Shown: in pieces, positions 18,301 through 26,724 of the stretch
Layout: the number at the start of each line of letters is the position of its first letter
Numbering within the stretch: the stretch's first letter is position 1
Origin: Gammaproteobacteria bacterium
Lineage (GTDB): Bacteria > Pseudomonadota > Gammaproteobacteria > Competibacterales > Competibacteraceae
DNA: 64,000 nt
NCBI GenBank assembly: GCA_024235095.1
Contig: JACKNC010000003.1
Location: forward strand, 558,001 to 622,000
Reading direction: 5' to 3'
Made by a program: the position numbers and the translations under genes
Notes under the pieces: generated by a model
Database searches by the model: none
Seen by the model: only the letters and a program-made list of their open reading frames with translations
What the model was told of the DNA's origin: nothing

Positions 18301-19756
18301 CGCCACTGGCGAAGAAACGGGCCAACCGGCATTGACCATGATTCGCGCCTTGTTGGCGACGACGGCTCGCCCGGCATTGTGGTTCATCACCCAAGGCGCG
18401 GTTCTGGAAACGCCACACCCGGAGCAAGCGGCGCTATGGGGACTGGGCGCGACGTTGGCGTTGGAGCATCCGGAATGGTCCTGCCGCTGTCTGGACGCCG
18501 ACACTCTGGACGCAATCGCCCATGAATTGTCCGCCGCGCCATCGACCCCGGAAACAGCGATGGTCTGGCGACATGGCCAGCGCCGCGTTCCACGTCTGGT
18601 TCACGCTCGACCGAACCGGATGGCATCGCTACCGGCTTTACGCGGTACAGTGTTGATCACCGGCGCATTCGGCGGGTTGGGACGGCGAGTTGCCAATTGG
18701 GCGGTGGAACGCGGGGCGGAACAACTGGCGCTGGTCGGTCGCCAGGCGGACCGACCGGATGCTTGCGCCTTCGCCGAATCGTTCGCTGTTCCCGTGCGCC
18801 GGTTCGCGGTCGATGTCAGCCGCCGCGAGGACGTAGAACGCCTGATCGCTAGTTTGGCTGATCTGCCGCCCTTGCGCAGTATTTTGCACCTGGCCGGAAC
18901 CCAAGCGCCGGGACTGCTGGCGGGCTTGGACGGGGTCGATTTTCGCGCCGCACTGGACGCCAAGGCTAACGGCGCGCAGTGGCTGCATCAGGCGACTTTG
19001 GGCCAATCTCTGGATCATTTCGTGCTCTTTTCTTCCATCGCTTCGGTGCTGGGCGCCGCCGGTCAAGGCGGTTACGCTGCCGCCAACGCTTTGCTCGACG
19101 CGCTGGCCCGACAGCGCCGTTCGCAGGGGCTACCCGCGATATCCATTGCCTGGGGACGCTGGGCGGGCGCAGGCATGGCGAATGAACTCGATACAGCCAC
19201 GCTGCAACGGATCGAGGCGCTGGGTTTGTTACCCATGCCGGTTGATCAGGCGCTGGCGGCGCTCGATCAGGCGCTGATTGCTGATGAGGTCAACCCGGTG
19301 ATTGTCGACATCGACTGGAATCGCTATCGCCAGCGGCACCCGTCAGGCCGACCCCCAGCCTTGCTGGATCAGTTGGAGAGCACAACCGCTCCACCACCGA
19401 CCCAGGCCCGCCTGACGGATCGGTTGACCGGGCTGACCGAAACCGAACGCGTCACAGTTCTGCTGGAAGGACTGATTGAGGAAACGCGGCTCGTTTTGGG
19501 TCTGGATGCGGATCGCGCCCTGGACATCCACCGTCCGCTGATTCAACTGGGCCTGGATTCGTTACTGGCGGTGGAATTGCGGAATCGACTCCGGACTGCA
19601 TTGGGGAATGCGCCCAGCATTGCCGTATTGTTGGGTGGAGCCAGTTTAGTGGAACTGGCGGCGGTGATTGCGCCCTTACCCCCAACGCCTCCCCCAGCGA
19701 ATGAGGAGCGTTCATCGCCATCAACCGATACCGACTGGGAGGAATTGACGCTATGA
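15317..19756 (+). CDS. AT-less type I polyketide synthase: KS-DH-KR-ACP
   Basis: 1479 residues. A short coiled coil (residues 5-30) precedes a complete ketosynthase with Cys203 in DTACSSSL, His338 in HGTGT and His376 in QVGHLG. After the KS (about 455) the normal KS-to-AT linker (LSARDEAALIELRQRY) passes directly into the normal post-AT linker (VHGLPIDWATLF and YPFQRRRYW). No acyltransferase GHSxG motif lies between them. The dehydratase has His664 in SDHRVQDLALVPG and Asp823 in HPALLDACLQ. The ketoreductase has TGAFGGLG at 1115-1122 and Tyr1253. The ACP Ser1415 is in LGLDSLLAVE. The acidic C-terminus ends TDTDWEELTL. No enoylreductase or thioesterase is present. The module should make an alpha,beta-unsaturated acyl-ACP if loaded by an AT in trans. 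The stop overlaps the NRPS start (ATGA). Confidence 0.88.
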   Translation: MSAAIEDQLRRAILTIRSLKREVEELRAERQPAIAVIGMGCRFPGGADSPAAFWRMLLEGRDAIVEVPADRWEVDAWYDPDPDAPGKMNTRWGGFLRDIDCFDAEFFELSAREAAGMDPQQRLLLEVAWEALEDAHIAADRLRDSQTGVYIGINAAEYYQMALANPATLDAHTLSGGVASVAAGRLSYLLGLNGPSVAVDTACSSSLTAVHLAVQSLRAGESRLALAGGVYTVLQPELTVGLSRLHMMAADGRCKTFDAAADGFVQGEGCALVVLKRLADALTDGDSIQAVIRGSAMNQDGRSGSLTAPSRSAQVQVIQAALKDAGLSPERIGYVETHGTGTALGDPIELHALVDALGPNRQRPVILGAVKTQVGHLGPAAGIAGLVKAVLTVREGVVPPNLHFQRLNPNIQMDGFPVVFPKTPTSWPAGKGPRAAGVSSFGFSGTNVHVIVEEAPKNKEIAVDRHAPLATRYSLLCLSARDEAALIELRQRYLDILTDEADFPAICRTAALGRRHFEYRLAVVAESAAETRALLVEATPTRIATRPRDSSPVIPSLTTMDEPRTTLQAVAARYVHGLPIDWATLFGPGARAPAPTYPFQRRRYWRDVAKIPPNPPFAKGGTEGLRLGEKGERWLPGTCLISPAPETQFQLPIGLDRFPWLSDHRVQDLALVPGAFQIACLLGAWQSLHSSAPCQMTSLVFARPLIAPETGSIDAWTLLAPDGAARLVSRDGDAWLEHAEVFIAPSAKRAPEKRNLDALRRHCIEAVAPEAWRRELEALGITIGPAFQGIRQLWRSPGEALAEVTLPPGLRCPDGALHPALLDACLQVAGGAVADQAQGQALLPVGIDRIEIAEIPTSSVWVHARRTRADAVISADLELLDAAGRWLMQIQGLHVKRAPQRLGRMERSADWFYRVEWIDQAPPPVAEGTASRLILASDVPAGLELAHRLNGYNRIVTPASALTQITPNHWQAPPEAMGELVGRLGDVTDVVDLQSATGEETGQPALTMIRALLATTARPALWFITQGAVLETPHPEQAALWGLGATLALEHPEWSCRCLDADTLDAIAHELSAAPSTPETAMVWRHGQRRVPRLVHARPNRMASLPALRGTVLITGAFGGLGRRVANWAVERGAEQLALVGRQADRPDACAFAESFAVPVRRFAVDVSRREDVERLIASLADLPPLRSILHLAGTQAPGLLAGLDGVDFRAALDAKANGAQWLHQATLGQSLDHFVLFSSIASVLGAAGQGGYAAANALLDALARQRRSQGLPAISIAWGRWAGAGMANELDTATLQRIEALGLLPMPVDQALAALDQALIADEVNPVIVDIDWNRYRQRHPSGRPPALLDQLESTTAPPPTQARLTDRLTGLTETERVTVLLEGLIEETRLVLGLDADRALDIHRPLIQLGLDSLLAVELRNRLRTALGNAPSIAVLLGGASLVELAAVIAPLPPTPPPANEERSSPSTDTDWEELTL
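17158..17178. repeat. G/C-run palindrome inserted inside the PKS gene
   Basis: CCCCCCTTT-TGC-AAAGGGGGG forms a 9-bp perfect stem inside the PKS coding sequence. It lies between the post-AT linker and the dehydratase, flanked by CCCCCCTAA and GACTGAAGGG. It encodes IPPNPPFAKGGTEG. Palindromes of this type normally lie between genes, where NPPFAKGG-like peptides appear when they enter reading frames. A related CCCCCTTTCAAAGGGG lies between nifF and nifE (about 42403-42420). Confidence 0.65.
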
Positions 19757-22700
19757 GGGCCAGCGAAATCATTGAGGCGCTGCGTCGCCGGGGCGTTACC
19801 GTGGCGCTCGACGGGGAACGCCTGAACATCCGCGCCCCCAAAGGCGTGCTGACCGAGGACGATAAACAGGCGCTGGCTCTGAACAAGAATCCGATTCTGG
19901 CCCGGTTACGCGCGGAACGGGAAGAACCGGAAGAATTCCCGCTGACCGAGATTCAGCAGGCTTATTGGGTCGGGCGTCGCTCCATGATGCTGGGCAACGT
20001 CGGTTGTCACGCCTACCGAGAATTTGTTAGCCCGGAATTGGATCCAGCTCGTCTGGAAGCGGCCTGGCAGACGCTGATTGCGCGCCATGACATGCTACGT
20101 GCGGTGATTTCCGAAAATGGCCGTCAACGCGTGCTGGCCGAGACGCCGCCTTATCGAATCGAAATTCTCGACCTGCGCGACTGCGCCGATGCGCCGGAAC
20201 AACTCGCCGCTCTGCGAGAGTCGCTTTCTCACCAGACCTTCGATCCGGCCCGCTGGCCGCTGTTCGATATCCGTCTGGTCCGCCTTGACGGGCAAACCCG
20301 CGTCCATATTGGCATGGACCTGCTGATCGCCGACGCCGCTAGCATGTTGCAGCTTTACCGGGAATGGGGAGCGCTTTATCAGAATCCGCAGGCCGTTTTG
20401 CCGCCCCTGCATCATCGCTTTGCCGACTATGCGCGTTCCGGCAGCGCTTCGCTGGAAGAGCAGGCCAAGGCTGAAGCTTATTGGCGCTCCCGGCTGGACA
20501 CCCTGCCTGGCCCACCGGAGTTGCCGCTGGTCAAAGCGCCCGCGCAAATTGAGCGACCCCGCTTTACGCGCCACAGCCATATCCTGTCCGCGCCGATCTG
20601 GGCGGCGCTGCGGGAGCGGGCGCGCGCCGCTGGTCTGACGCCCTCCAATCTGCTGGTGGCCGCTTATGCCGATATTCTAGCGACCTGGAGCAAGACCCAA
20701 CGCTTTTTGATCACACTGACCACGTTTCGCGCCCCAGAGGAATACGCGGGGGTTGTCGGCGATTTTACTTCAACCCTGCTGCTGGAAGTGGACGCTCGCG
20801 CCGAAACCTTCACCGAACGAGCTAAAACGCTGCAAACCCGGTTGCTTCGCGATCTGGATCACGACGCCTGGAGCGGGGTGCGAGTGATCCGCGAACTGGC
20901 CCGCGCTCGTCACGGCTTGACTGACTCGATCCCAGTGGTGTTCACCAGTGCCCTCGGTCACCGTCGGGCGACGGAAACGGCGCTGCCCACCGCCTGGTTA
21001 GGCCACGCCGACTACGCGATTACCCAAACCCCGCAGGTGTGGATTGACCACCATGTCATCGAAGACGGCGACCGCCTGATTCTGTCCTGGGACGCGGTTG
21101 AAGAACTGTTCCCTGCTGGCCTGATCGGGACGCTGTTTGCCGCGTACCGCCATTTTGTCGAAGCTTTGGCGGTGGAAGAATCGGCCTGGAACTGGCCGCT
21201 GGGCGCGCACTTGCCGGTCGAGCAACGTGAGCGCCGCCTGCGCGCCAACGCCACCACCGCGCCCTTGCCAGACGGTTTACTGCACCAAGGTTTCTTCGCC
21301 TGGGCCGAACGCCAGCCCGAACGCCTGGCGGTAGTGACCTCGCAACGTAGCCTGAATTACGGAGAATTGGCCGCGGTGGCCCGCCGGGTTGCGGAGATTG
21401 TGCGAGCGGCAGGTTGCGGTCCCAACCAACTGGTCGGCATTGCCATGAACAAGGGCTGGGAACAGGCTGCCGCCGCGTTGGGCATTCTCGCTGCGGGGGC
21501 GGCTTATTTGCCCATCGATCCCGCTTTGCCCGAGCTGCGCCGCCGTTATCTGGCCGAGAATGGCGCACTGACCCTGGTGTTTACCCAATGTTCTCCCCAG
21601 CGGGAAATGACCTGGCCAGAAAATGTGCAAGTTGTGGCGGTGGATGAGTTAGCGCCCGATGACGAACCTTTAGCGTCGTTACCCAGCACCCAGTCATCAG
21701 ACTTGGCCTACGTGATCTATACCTCCGGTTCAACCGGTCAACCCAAAGGGGTGATGATCGAACACCAGGCCGCGCTCAATACCCTGATGGATATCCATCG
21801 CCGCTTTGGCATTGGCGCGGATGACGCTGTTCTCGGGCTGTCCTCGCTGAGTTTCGATTTGTCGGTTTACGACCTGTTCGGTCTGCTGGGTTGCGGCGGA
21901 CGGCTGGCGCTGCCTGATCCCGAACGCCTGCGCGATCCGGGTCACTGGCTGGAGTTAATGACCCGCCACCGCGTCACCGTCTGGAACACCGTACCTGCGT
22001 TGCTGGCGATGTTGCTGGAATATGGCCAACCCTTGCCGGACGGCCTGCGCGTGGTGATGCTGTCCGGCGACTGGACGCCGCTGACCTTACCGGGACGACT
22101 CAAGGCATTAGCGCCGAACGCAACGCTCTACGTCCTGGGCGGCGCGACGGAAGCGGCGATCTGGTCAAATTATTTTCGCGTTGATCAGCTTGATCCCGCC
22201 TGGCGCAGCATTCCCTACGGCTGGCCGCTGGCGAATCAGACCTATCATATTCTCAACGAGGCGCTGGAGCCGACGCCCGATGGCGTACCGGGTCGCCTGT
22301 TTATCGGCGGGGCTGGCCTGGCGCGCGGTTACTGGGGTGATGTGGCGCGCACCGAGACCAAGTTTATTCATCACCCCGGTCATGGCGAGCGCCTCTACGA
22401 AACCGGCGATCTCGGCAGCTATCTCAGCGACGGCGCCATCGAATTTCTGGGCCGCGAAGACTTCCAGGTCAAAGTGCGCGGCCACCGCATTGAACTGGGT
22501 GAGATAGAAATCGCGTTGCGCACACATCCCGGCGTCGGTGATGCGCTGGTCATCGCCCAGGGCGATCCGGGTAGCGAACGCCGATTGATCGCTTACGTCG
22601 TGCCTGCGCCCACGGCTTCTGCGGAACCGGAAAGCGCGCTGGAGGTCGGCGATGTGCTGATGGATCCGGTGGAACGGTTGGCCTTTCGCCTGCGTCGTCC

Positions 22701-23844
22701 GGCCCTGCGTCCCGCGACCGATCATAACCAAATCGCCTTGCCGGGCGCTGCGCCCGATCCGGTGATCTGGCGGCGGCGCCGCACCGTGCGCCGTTATACG
22801 CCCGATCCTGTGCCGCTGGATCGACTGGCGGAACTGCTGGGCGTTTTACGCGCTTTGTCCAGCGCAGACACCGGATTGCCCAAGTACCGCTATGCTTCGG
22901 CGGGAACAGCGTACCCCGTGCAACTCTGGTTGCATGTCCAGACGGGGCGTGTGGATGAACTGGCCGGCGGTCTTTACTACTATCACCCGGATCGCCATAG
23001 CCTGGAACCGATCGCTGCCGGACTGGATCTGCCGGATGAACTGCATTTGTCCGGTAATCGACCGATTTTCGCCAGTGCCGCTTTTTCCCTGTTCTTCATT
23101 GCCGAATACCCGGCCATCCGCCCGCTCTACGGCGCGCTGGCCCGCGACTTTTGCCTGCTGGAAGCCGGTTACATGGGACAGTTATTAATGGAGGAAGCCG
23201 CCCGGTTGGAACTGGGATTGTGCGCGATCGGCGCGGTAAACCCGGATCGGTTGCCGGACAGGCTGGAATTGGGCGAGGACCGCGAGTTGTTGCACAGTTT
23301 TCTGGGCGGCCTACCGGCGGAAGATGAGCAGAACGCGCCAGGCGCACAACCTTTAAGTACGCTGATCGAGACGCTCAAAGGCTGGCTGGCTGAACGATTG
23401 CCGGACTCTATGACGCCCGAGGCGATCATTCCCCTCGATGCGTTGCCGCTGACGGCCAACGGCAAGATTGACCGTGGTCGCTTGCCCGGCATTGCTCCGT
23501 CAATCCCGCGGGACCCGGCGCCGCTGCAAAGCGCGCTGGAAGCGACCATTGCGGGTATTTTCGCCGAAGTGCTGGAATTACCTGCGGTGGATCGTGAGCG
23601 GCAGGTGTTTGAACTTGGTGGCACATCGGTTCATATCGTGCGCATCCACCGCCGGCTGAGCGAGATGTTGGGGAAGACGCTCGATATCGTGGAATTGTTC
23701 CGCTTTCCCAGTGTGGCCCAGTTGGCTGTGCACCTGGAACGGCGAGGCGAGGGCGCCGATTCTGCGGTGACTGGCAGCGCTCGGGGGGCAGCACGGCGGG
23801 CGGTTCGCAGCGAGACGACCGGACAGGAGAAAGTTTTACGATGA
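19753..23844 (+). CDS. NRPS module for thiazole formation: docking-Cy-A-Ox-PCP
   Basis: 1363 residues. Residues 1-50 (MRASEIIEALRRRGVTVALD) look like a TubC-type N-terminal docking domain. A heterocyclization domain follows (FPLTEIQQAYWVGR at about 58-71), with Asp189 and Asp194 in MDLLIADAASM instead of the HHxxxDG of ordinary condensation domains. The adenylation domain has YTSGSTGQPKGV near 657, and its pocket residues read D-L-Y-N-M-S-L-I-W by hand alignment, the cysteine code. A flavin oxidase domain of the SagB/nitroreductase type (RRRRTVRRYTPDPV near 1006 to about 1165) is inserted before the last A motif (NGKIDRG at about 1236). The carrier domain has Ser1292 in LGGTSVHIV. This set makes a thiazoline from Cys and oxidises it to a thiazole. 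No thioesterase is present, so release needs another enzyme. Confidence 0.88.
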   Translation: MRASEIIEALRRRGVTVALDGERLNIRAPKGVLTEDDKQALALNKNPILARLRAEREEPEEFPLTEIQQAYWVGRRSMMLGNVGCHAYREFVSPELDPARLEAAWQTLIARHDMLRAVISENGRQRVLAETPPYRIEILDLRDCADAPEQLAALRESLSHQTFDPARWPLFDIRLVRLDGQTRVHIGMDLLIADAASMLQLYREWGALYQNPQAVLPPLHHRFADYARSGSASLEEQAKAEAYWRSRLDTLPGPPELPLVKAPAQIERPRFTRHSHILSAPIWAALRERARAAGLTPSNLLVAAYADILATWSKTQRFLITLTTFRAPEEYAGVVGDFTSTLLLEVDARAETFTERAKTLQTRLLRDLDHDAWSGVRVIRELARARHGLTDSIPVVFTSALGHRRATETALPTAWLGHADYAITQTPQVWIDHHVIEDGDRLILSWDAVEELFPAGLIGTLFAAYRHFVEALAVEESAWNWPLGAHLPVEQRERRLRANATTAPLPDGLLHQGFFAWAERQPERLAVVTSQRSLNYGELAAVARRVAEIVRAAGCGPNQLVGIAMNKGWEQAAAALGILAAGAAYLPIDPALPELRRRYLAENGALTLVFTQCSPQREMTWPENVQVVAVDELAPDDEPLASLPSTQSSDLAYVIYTSGSTGQPKGVMIEHQAALNTLMDIHRRFGIGADDAVLGLSSLSFDLSVYDLFGLLGCGGRLALPDPERLRDPGHWLELMTRHRVTVWNTVPALLAMLLEYGQPLPDGLRVVMLSGDWTPLTLPGRLKALAPNATLYVLGGATEAAIWSNYFRVDQLDPAWRSIPYGWPLANQTYHILNEALEPTPDGVPGRLFIGGAGLARGYWGDVARTETKFIHHPGHGERLYETGDLGSYLSDGAIEFLGREDFQVKVRGHRIELGEIEIALRTHPGVGDALVIAQGDPGSERRLIAYVVPAPTASAEPESALEVGDVLMDPVERLAFRLRRPALRPATDHNQIALPGAAPDPVIWRRRRTVRRYTPDPVPLDRLAELLGVLRALSSADTGLPKYRYASAGTAYPVQLWLHVQTGRVDELAGGLYYYHPDRHSLEPIAAGLDLPDELHLSGNRPIFASAAFSLFFIAEYPAIRPLYGALARDFCLLEAGYMGQLLMEEAARLELGLCAIGAVNPDRLPDRLELGEDRELLHSFLGGLPAEDEQNAPGAQPLSTLIETLKGWLAERLPDSMTPEAIIPLDALPLTANGKIDRGRLPGIAPSIPRDPAPLQSALEATIAGIFAEVLELPAVDRERQVFELGGTSVHIVRIHRRLSEMLGKTLDIVELFRFPSVAQLAVHLERRGEGADSAVTGSARGAARRAVRSETTGQEKVLR

Positions 23845-23881
23845 TCGTCGATCTCCCTATTATCGCTGCTGGAATACGTCA

Positions 23882-24199
23882 ATGTCCTTTCTTCTTTCCT
23901 CGATCGCTGCGCTGTTGTTAATCGTGGGTCTCTCCAGGCCAACAATCGCTGGGCGCGATCATGACGAAATTCGCCGTCTGCGCAACGCCGGCGAAATCCT
24001 GTCTCTGGAAATCATCATCGCTAATCATCGCCGCCAGCACCCACATGGACAATTGCTGGAAGCCGAACTGGAGCTGGAAGAAGGTCGATATGTGTACGAC
24101 CTGAAGTTTCTGAGCCAGAACGGTGTAGTGCAGGAATTCGAATACGATGCCCGCACGGGTGAGCTTTGGCATATCGAGCATGGTGAAGAGGACCATTAA
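23882..24199 (+). CDS. PepSY-domain periplasmic protein
   Basis: 105 residues with a signal peptide (MSFLLSSIAALLLIVGLSRP) and one PepSY domain: SLEIIIANHRRQHPHGQLLE, then LEEGRYVYDLKFLSQNG and FEYDARTGELWHIEHGEEDH. Its stop lies two bases before the response-regulator start, so all three genes form one operon. Small PepSY proteins encoded beside a histidine kinase are thought to modulate the kinase's periplasmic sensor or bind a ligand. It follows the NRPS gene by 37 bases in the same direction, so read-through from the biosynthetic genes is possible. Confidence 0.8.
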   Translation: MSFLLSSIAALLLIVGLSRPTIAGRDHDEIRRLRNAGEILSLEIIIANHRRQHPHGQLLEAELELEEGRYVYDLKFLSQNGVVQEFEYDARTGELWHIEHGEEDH

Positions 24200-24201
24200 T
24201 C

Positions 24202-24873
24202 ATGCGTCTGCTACTGGTCGAGGATGACGCGCGGTTGAGTGGACGTTTGCGCAGCGAGCTGGAACAGGCCGGATTTGCCGTGGACATCGTGGCGAACGGT
24301 GTGGACGCCGAATTCATGGGCGGCAGCGAACCCTACGATATAGCGGTGCTGGATCTGGGTCTGCCCGGACGCTCCGGTCTGGATGTGCTGCGCCACTGGC
24401 GGAAAGCGGGGAACCTCCTGCCGGTGCTGATCCTGACCGCCCGCGACGCCTGGCATGAAAAGGTCGATGGATTCAAGGCTGGCGCCGACGACTATCTGGG
24501 CAAGCCCTTTCATACCGAGGAATTGCTCGCTCGCCTGCAAGCGCTGCTGCGGCGCGGCGTCGCCCGACCGCATGGACCGCTGCGCGCCTCGGGCCTGGAA
24601 CTGGATGAGGCGACGCAAACCGTGCGGATTCTCGCCACAGGCGAACGATTTGACTTGACCGGCGTCGAGTTTCGACTGTTGCGCTATTTTATGCGCCATC
24701 CCGGTCAAATTTTGTCCAAGATCCAATTGGTTGAGCATGTCTACGATTTCGATACGGAGCGCGACAGCAACGTACTGGAGGTCTACATTAACCGGCTACG
24801 GCGCAAGTTTGGCCGGGCACTGATCGAAACCCGACGCGGCCAGGGCTACATCTTCGGCGTTGATGCGACATGA
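24202..24873 (+). CDS. OmpR/QseB-type response regulator
   Basis: 223 residues. The receiver domain starts MRLLLVEDDARLSGRLRSEL, has the phospho-acceptor Asp51 in AVLDLGLPGRSG, Thr in ILTARDAW and Lys in DDYLGKPF. The winged-helix DNA-binding domain (residues 125-220) contains GVEFRLLRYFMRHPGQILSK and DSNVLEVYINRLRRKFG. It overlaps the downstream kinase gene by four bases. Together with the kinase and PepSY protein it resembles QseBC/PmrAB-type systems. Its targets cannot be read from the sequence. Confidence 0.9.
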   Translation: MRLLLVEDDARLSGRLRSELEQAGFAVDIVANGVDAEFMGGSEPYDIAVLDLGLPGRSGLDVLRHWRKAGNLLPVLILTARDAWHEKVDGFKAGADDYLGKPFHTEELLARLQALLRRGVARPHGPLRASGLELDEATQTVRILATGERFDLTGVEFRLLRYFMRHPGQILSKIQLVEHVYDFDTERDSNVLEVYINRLRRKFGRALIETRRGQGYIFGVDAT

Positions 24874-26228
24874 CCTCTTTGCAGGCGCGTCTGTCCGCCG
24901 GCCTGATTGTAGCGTTGGTCCTGTTGACCGTATTGGTGGTCGCGGTTGGCGGCTATTCCCTGCGGCGGTTGGCGGAAGATTTCGTAGCAACGCGTCTGGA
25001 ACACGATCTGGAAACGCTGCTGGCGGCGCTGGAATTTGATTCGGCGGGCCGGCCACAACTGCCGGAGCAGCGCATCAGTCCCACTTTTCATCAACCTTTT
25101 TCAGGGCATTATTACCAGATTGAAACTTCCAGCGGCGAACTCTGCTCCCGTTCTCTTTGGGATGTCGATCTGACCTTACCGCCGCTGACCGCCGACCGAG
25201 TCACCCGCCGTTTTATCAGCGGCCCGCAAAACCAGGAACTGTTATTGATCGGGCGCGCTTTCCAGGTTCGGGATCAACCGGTGGCCATTGTCGTCGCCGA
25301 GGATTTTACCCCGGTGCGCCAGGGGATTCGCCGCCTGTTGTTGCAAGGCGCCGGCATCGCCTTGCTGGTCTTCAGCGCATTGTTGCTGTTCCAGCGGGTG
25401 ATGGTGCGGCGCAGTCTGGCGCCGCTGGAACAATTAAGCCGGGAACTGCCCCGGCTGGCGCGGGGTGAAATTCCCCAATTGCCGGTCAATGCCCCTGACG
25501 AGGTACGGCCGTTAGTCATGGAACTGAATCGGTTGCTTACCCTGCTCGATCAGCGTCAGCGACGGTCCCGGAACGCCCTGGGCAATCTGGCGCACGCCCT
25601 GAAAACGCCTTTGACCGCCTTGACGCAACGAGCTGAGCACCCGCCATCGTCGAACGAAACCTCGTGGTGGGTGGAACTGTGCCAGAACATTCAACAGATT
25701 CGCCATCTCACGGAACGTGAACTCAAACGGGCGCGGATCGCCGGCGGCGGGACGCCAGGACAGCGGGTGTTATTGGAACGGGAAATTGACGACCTGGTCG
25801 ACACCTTGCGCCGGATTCATTGCGACCGGAGTCTGCGGTTCGAAATCCGTATTCACCCAGGTAGCCAGTTTCCTGGTGATCGCGACGATCTGCTGGAGCT
25901 GCTGGGCAATCTGCTGGACAACGCCTGCCACTGGACGGCCCAAACGATCCGGCTGACGGTTGAGGTCAACACCGAACGTCTAACGCTATGTGTAGAAGAT
26001 GATGGGCCAGGTTGCCCACCGGAGCAGTTGGCGTGGCTCCGCCAGCGCGGAGTCCGGATTGACGAATCCCGCGTCGGGCACGGGTTGGGGTTGGCCATCG
26101 TTGGGGATATCGTCGAGCAGTATGACGGAACGCTAACCTTGGGGCGTTCGGAGGCCTTGGGCGGTTTTCTCGCCGAGGCCGCGTTACCGCTGGCGGCTGC
26201 CTCCTCGACATTTTTCAGTTTGAATTAA
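24870..26228 (+). CDS. Membrane sensor histidine kinase
   Basis: 452 residues. Transmembrane segment 1 is at about 8-32 (LIVALVLLTVLVVAVGGYSL) and segment 2 at about 158-178 (GAGIALLVFSALLLFQRV), with a periplasmic domain of about 125 residues between them. A HAMP-like linker follows (RSLAPLEQLSRELPRLARGE). The dimerisation domain carries His242 in GNLAHALKTPLTAL. The ATPase domain has LLGNLLDNACHW (N box), VEDDGPGCPPEQ (G1) and GHGLGLAIVGDIV (G2). It is the partner of the response regulator in the same operon. The signal is unknown. Confidence 0.9.
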   Translation: MTSLQARLSAGLIVALVLLTVLVVAVGGYSLRRLAEDFVATRLEHDLETLLAALEFDSAGRPQLPEQRISPTFHQPFSGHYYQIETSSGELCSRSLWDVDLTLPPLTADRVTRRFISGPQNQELLLIGRAFQVRDQPVAIVVAEDFTPVRQGIRRLLLQGAGIALLVFSALLLFQRVMVRRSLAPLEQLSRELPRLARGEIPQLPVNAPDEVRPLVMELNRLLTLLDQRQRRSRNALGNLAHALKTPLTALTQRAEHPPSSNETSWWVELCQNIQQIRHLTERELKRARIAGGGTPGQRVLLEREIDDLVDTLRRIHCDRSLRFEIRIHPGSQFPGDRDDLLELLGNLLDNACHWTAQTIRLTVEVNTERLTLCVEDDGPGCPPEQLAWLRQRGVRIDESRVGHGLGLAIVGDIVEQYDGTLTLGRSEALGGFLAEAALPLAAASSTFFSLN

Positions 26229-26291
26229 GGTTTCGATTATATATTCGGGGCGCTGCTGACGATTTGCACCCAAACCAAAGGAGGTAGCGCC

Positions 26292-26663
26292 ATGCTTCCA
26301 CGCCTGAACCGGAGGTTAACCGGTCTTTCCTGCCTGATTTTACTGGCGCCGCTGGCTGGTCAGGCGGCGCCGCCCGCTGGCCGGCTGCTGGCTTCCCAAT
26401 GCGCTCAGTGCCACGGTACGGATGGCCGGGCCGTCGGTGATATCGACAGTTTGCGCGGGGAAAGCGCCTGGGAACTTTATGAAGAAATGCTGGAAATGAA
26501 ATACGGGAATGAATCCAACGACATCATGCATTACCAAGCCAGAGGCTACACCGAGGGGCAAATTCGTCTGATCGCTGACTACTATGCTAGCCTGAATGCG
26601 GGCGGTGGTGGAACCGGCGGCGAGGGCGAGCATGAGGAACATGGGGAGGAACACGATGATTGA
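26292..26663 (+). CDS. fccA: Sulfide dehydrogenase cytochrome c subunit
   Basis: 123 residues with a signal peptide (to about residue 26) and one haem site, CAQCH, in LLASQCAQCHGTDGRAVGD. The likely axial Met is in DIMHYQARGYTEGQ. The size and the downstream flavoprotein gene identify it as a cytochrome subunit of flavocytochrome c, which takes electrons from the FAD subunit during sulfide oxidation in the periplasm. The C-terminus carries a Glu/His-rich tail (EGEHEEHGEEHDD), possibly metal binding. A nearly perfect Shine-Dalgarno (AAAGGAGGT) precedes the ATG. It has one haem; several relatives have two. Confidence 0.8.
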   Translation: MLPRLNRRLTGLSCLILLAPLAGQAAPPAGRLLASQCAQCHGTDGRAVGDIDSLRGESAWELYEEMLEMKYGNESNDIMHYQARGYTEGQIRLIADYYASLNAGGGGTGGEGEHEEHGEEHDD

Positions 26664-26724
26664 TCCGTATCTTTTTCTCTCATCCCTCTCGATTCCACGT
26701 CACTGAACCAGGAAGCGAAACGCC

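Noticed and set aside
21056..21568. Long reverse-strand open frame inside the NRPS gene
   Set aside because: Arg/Pro-rich composition typical of a GC-rich antisense shadow; the forward strand carries clear A-domain motifs.
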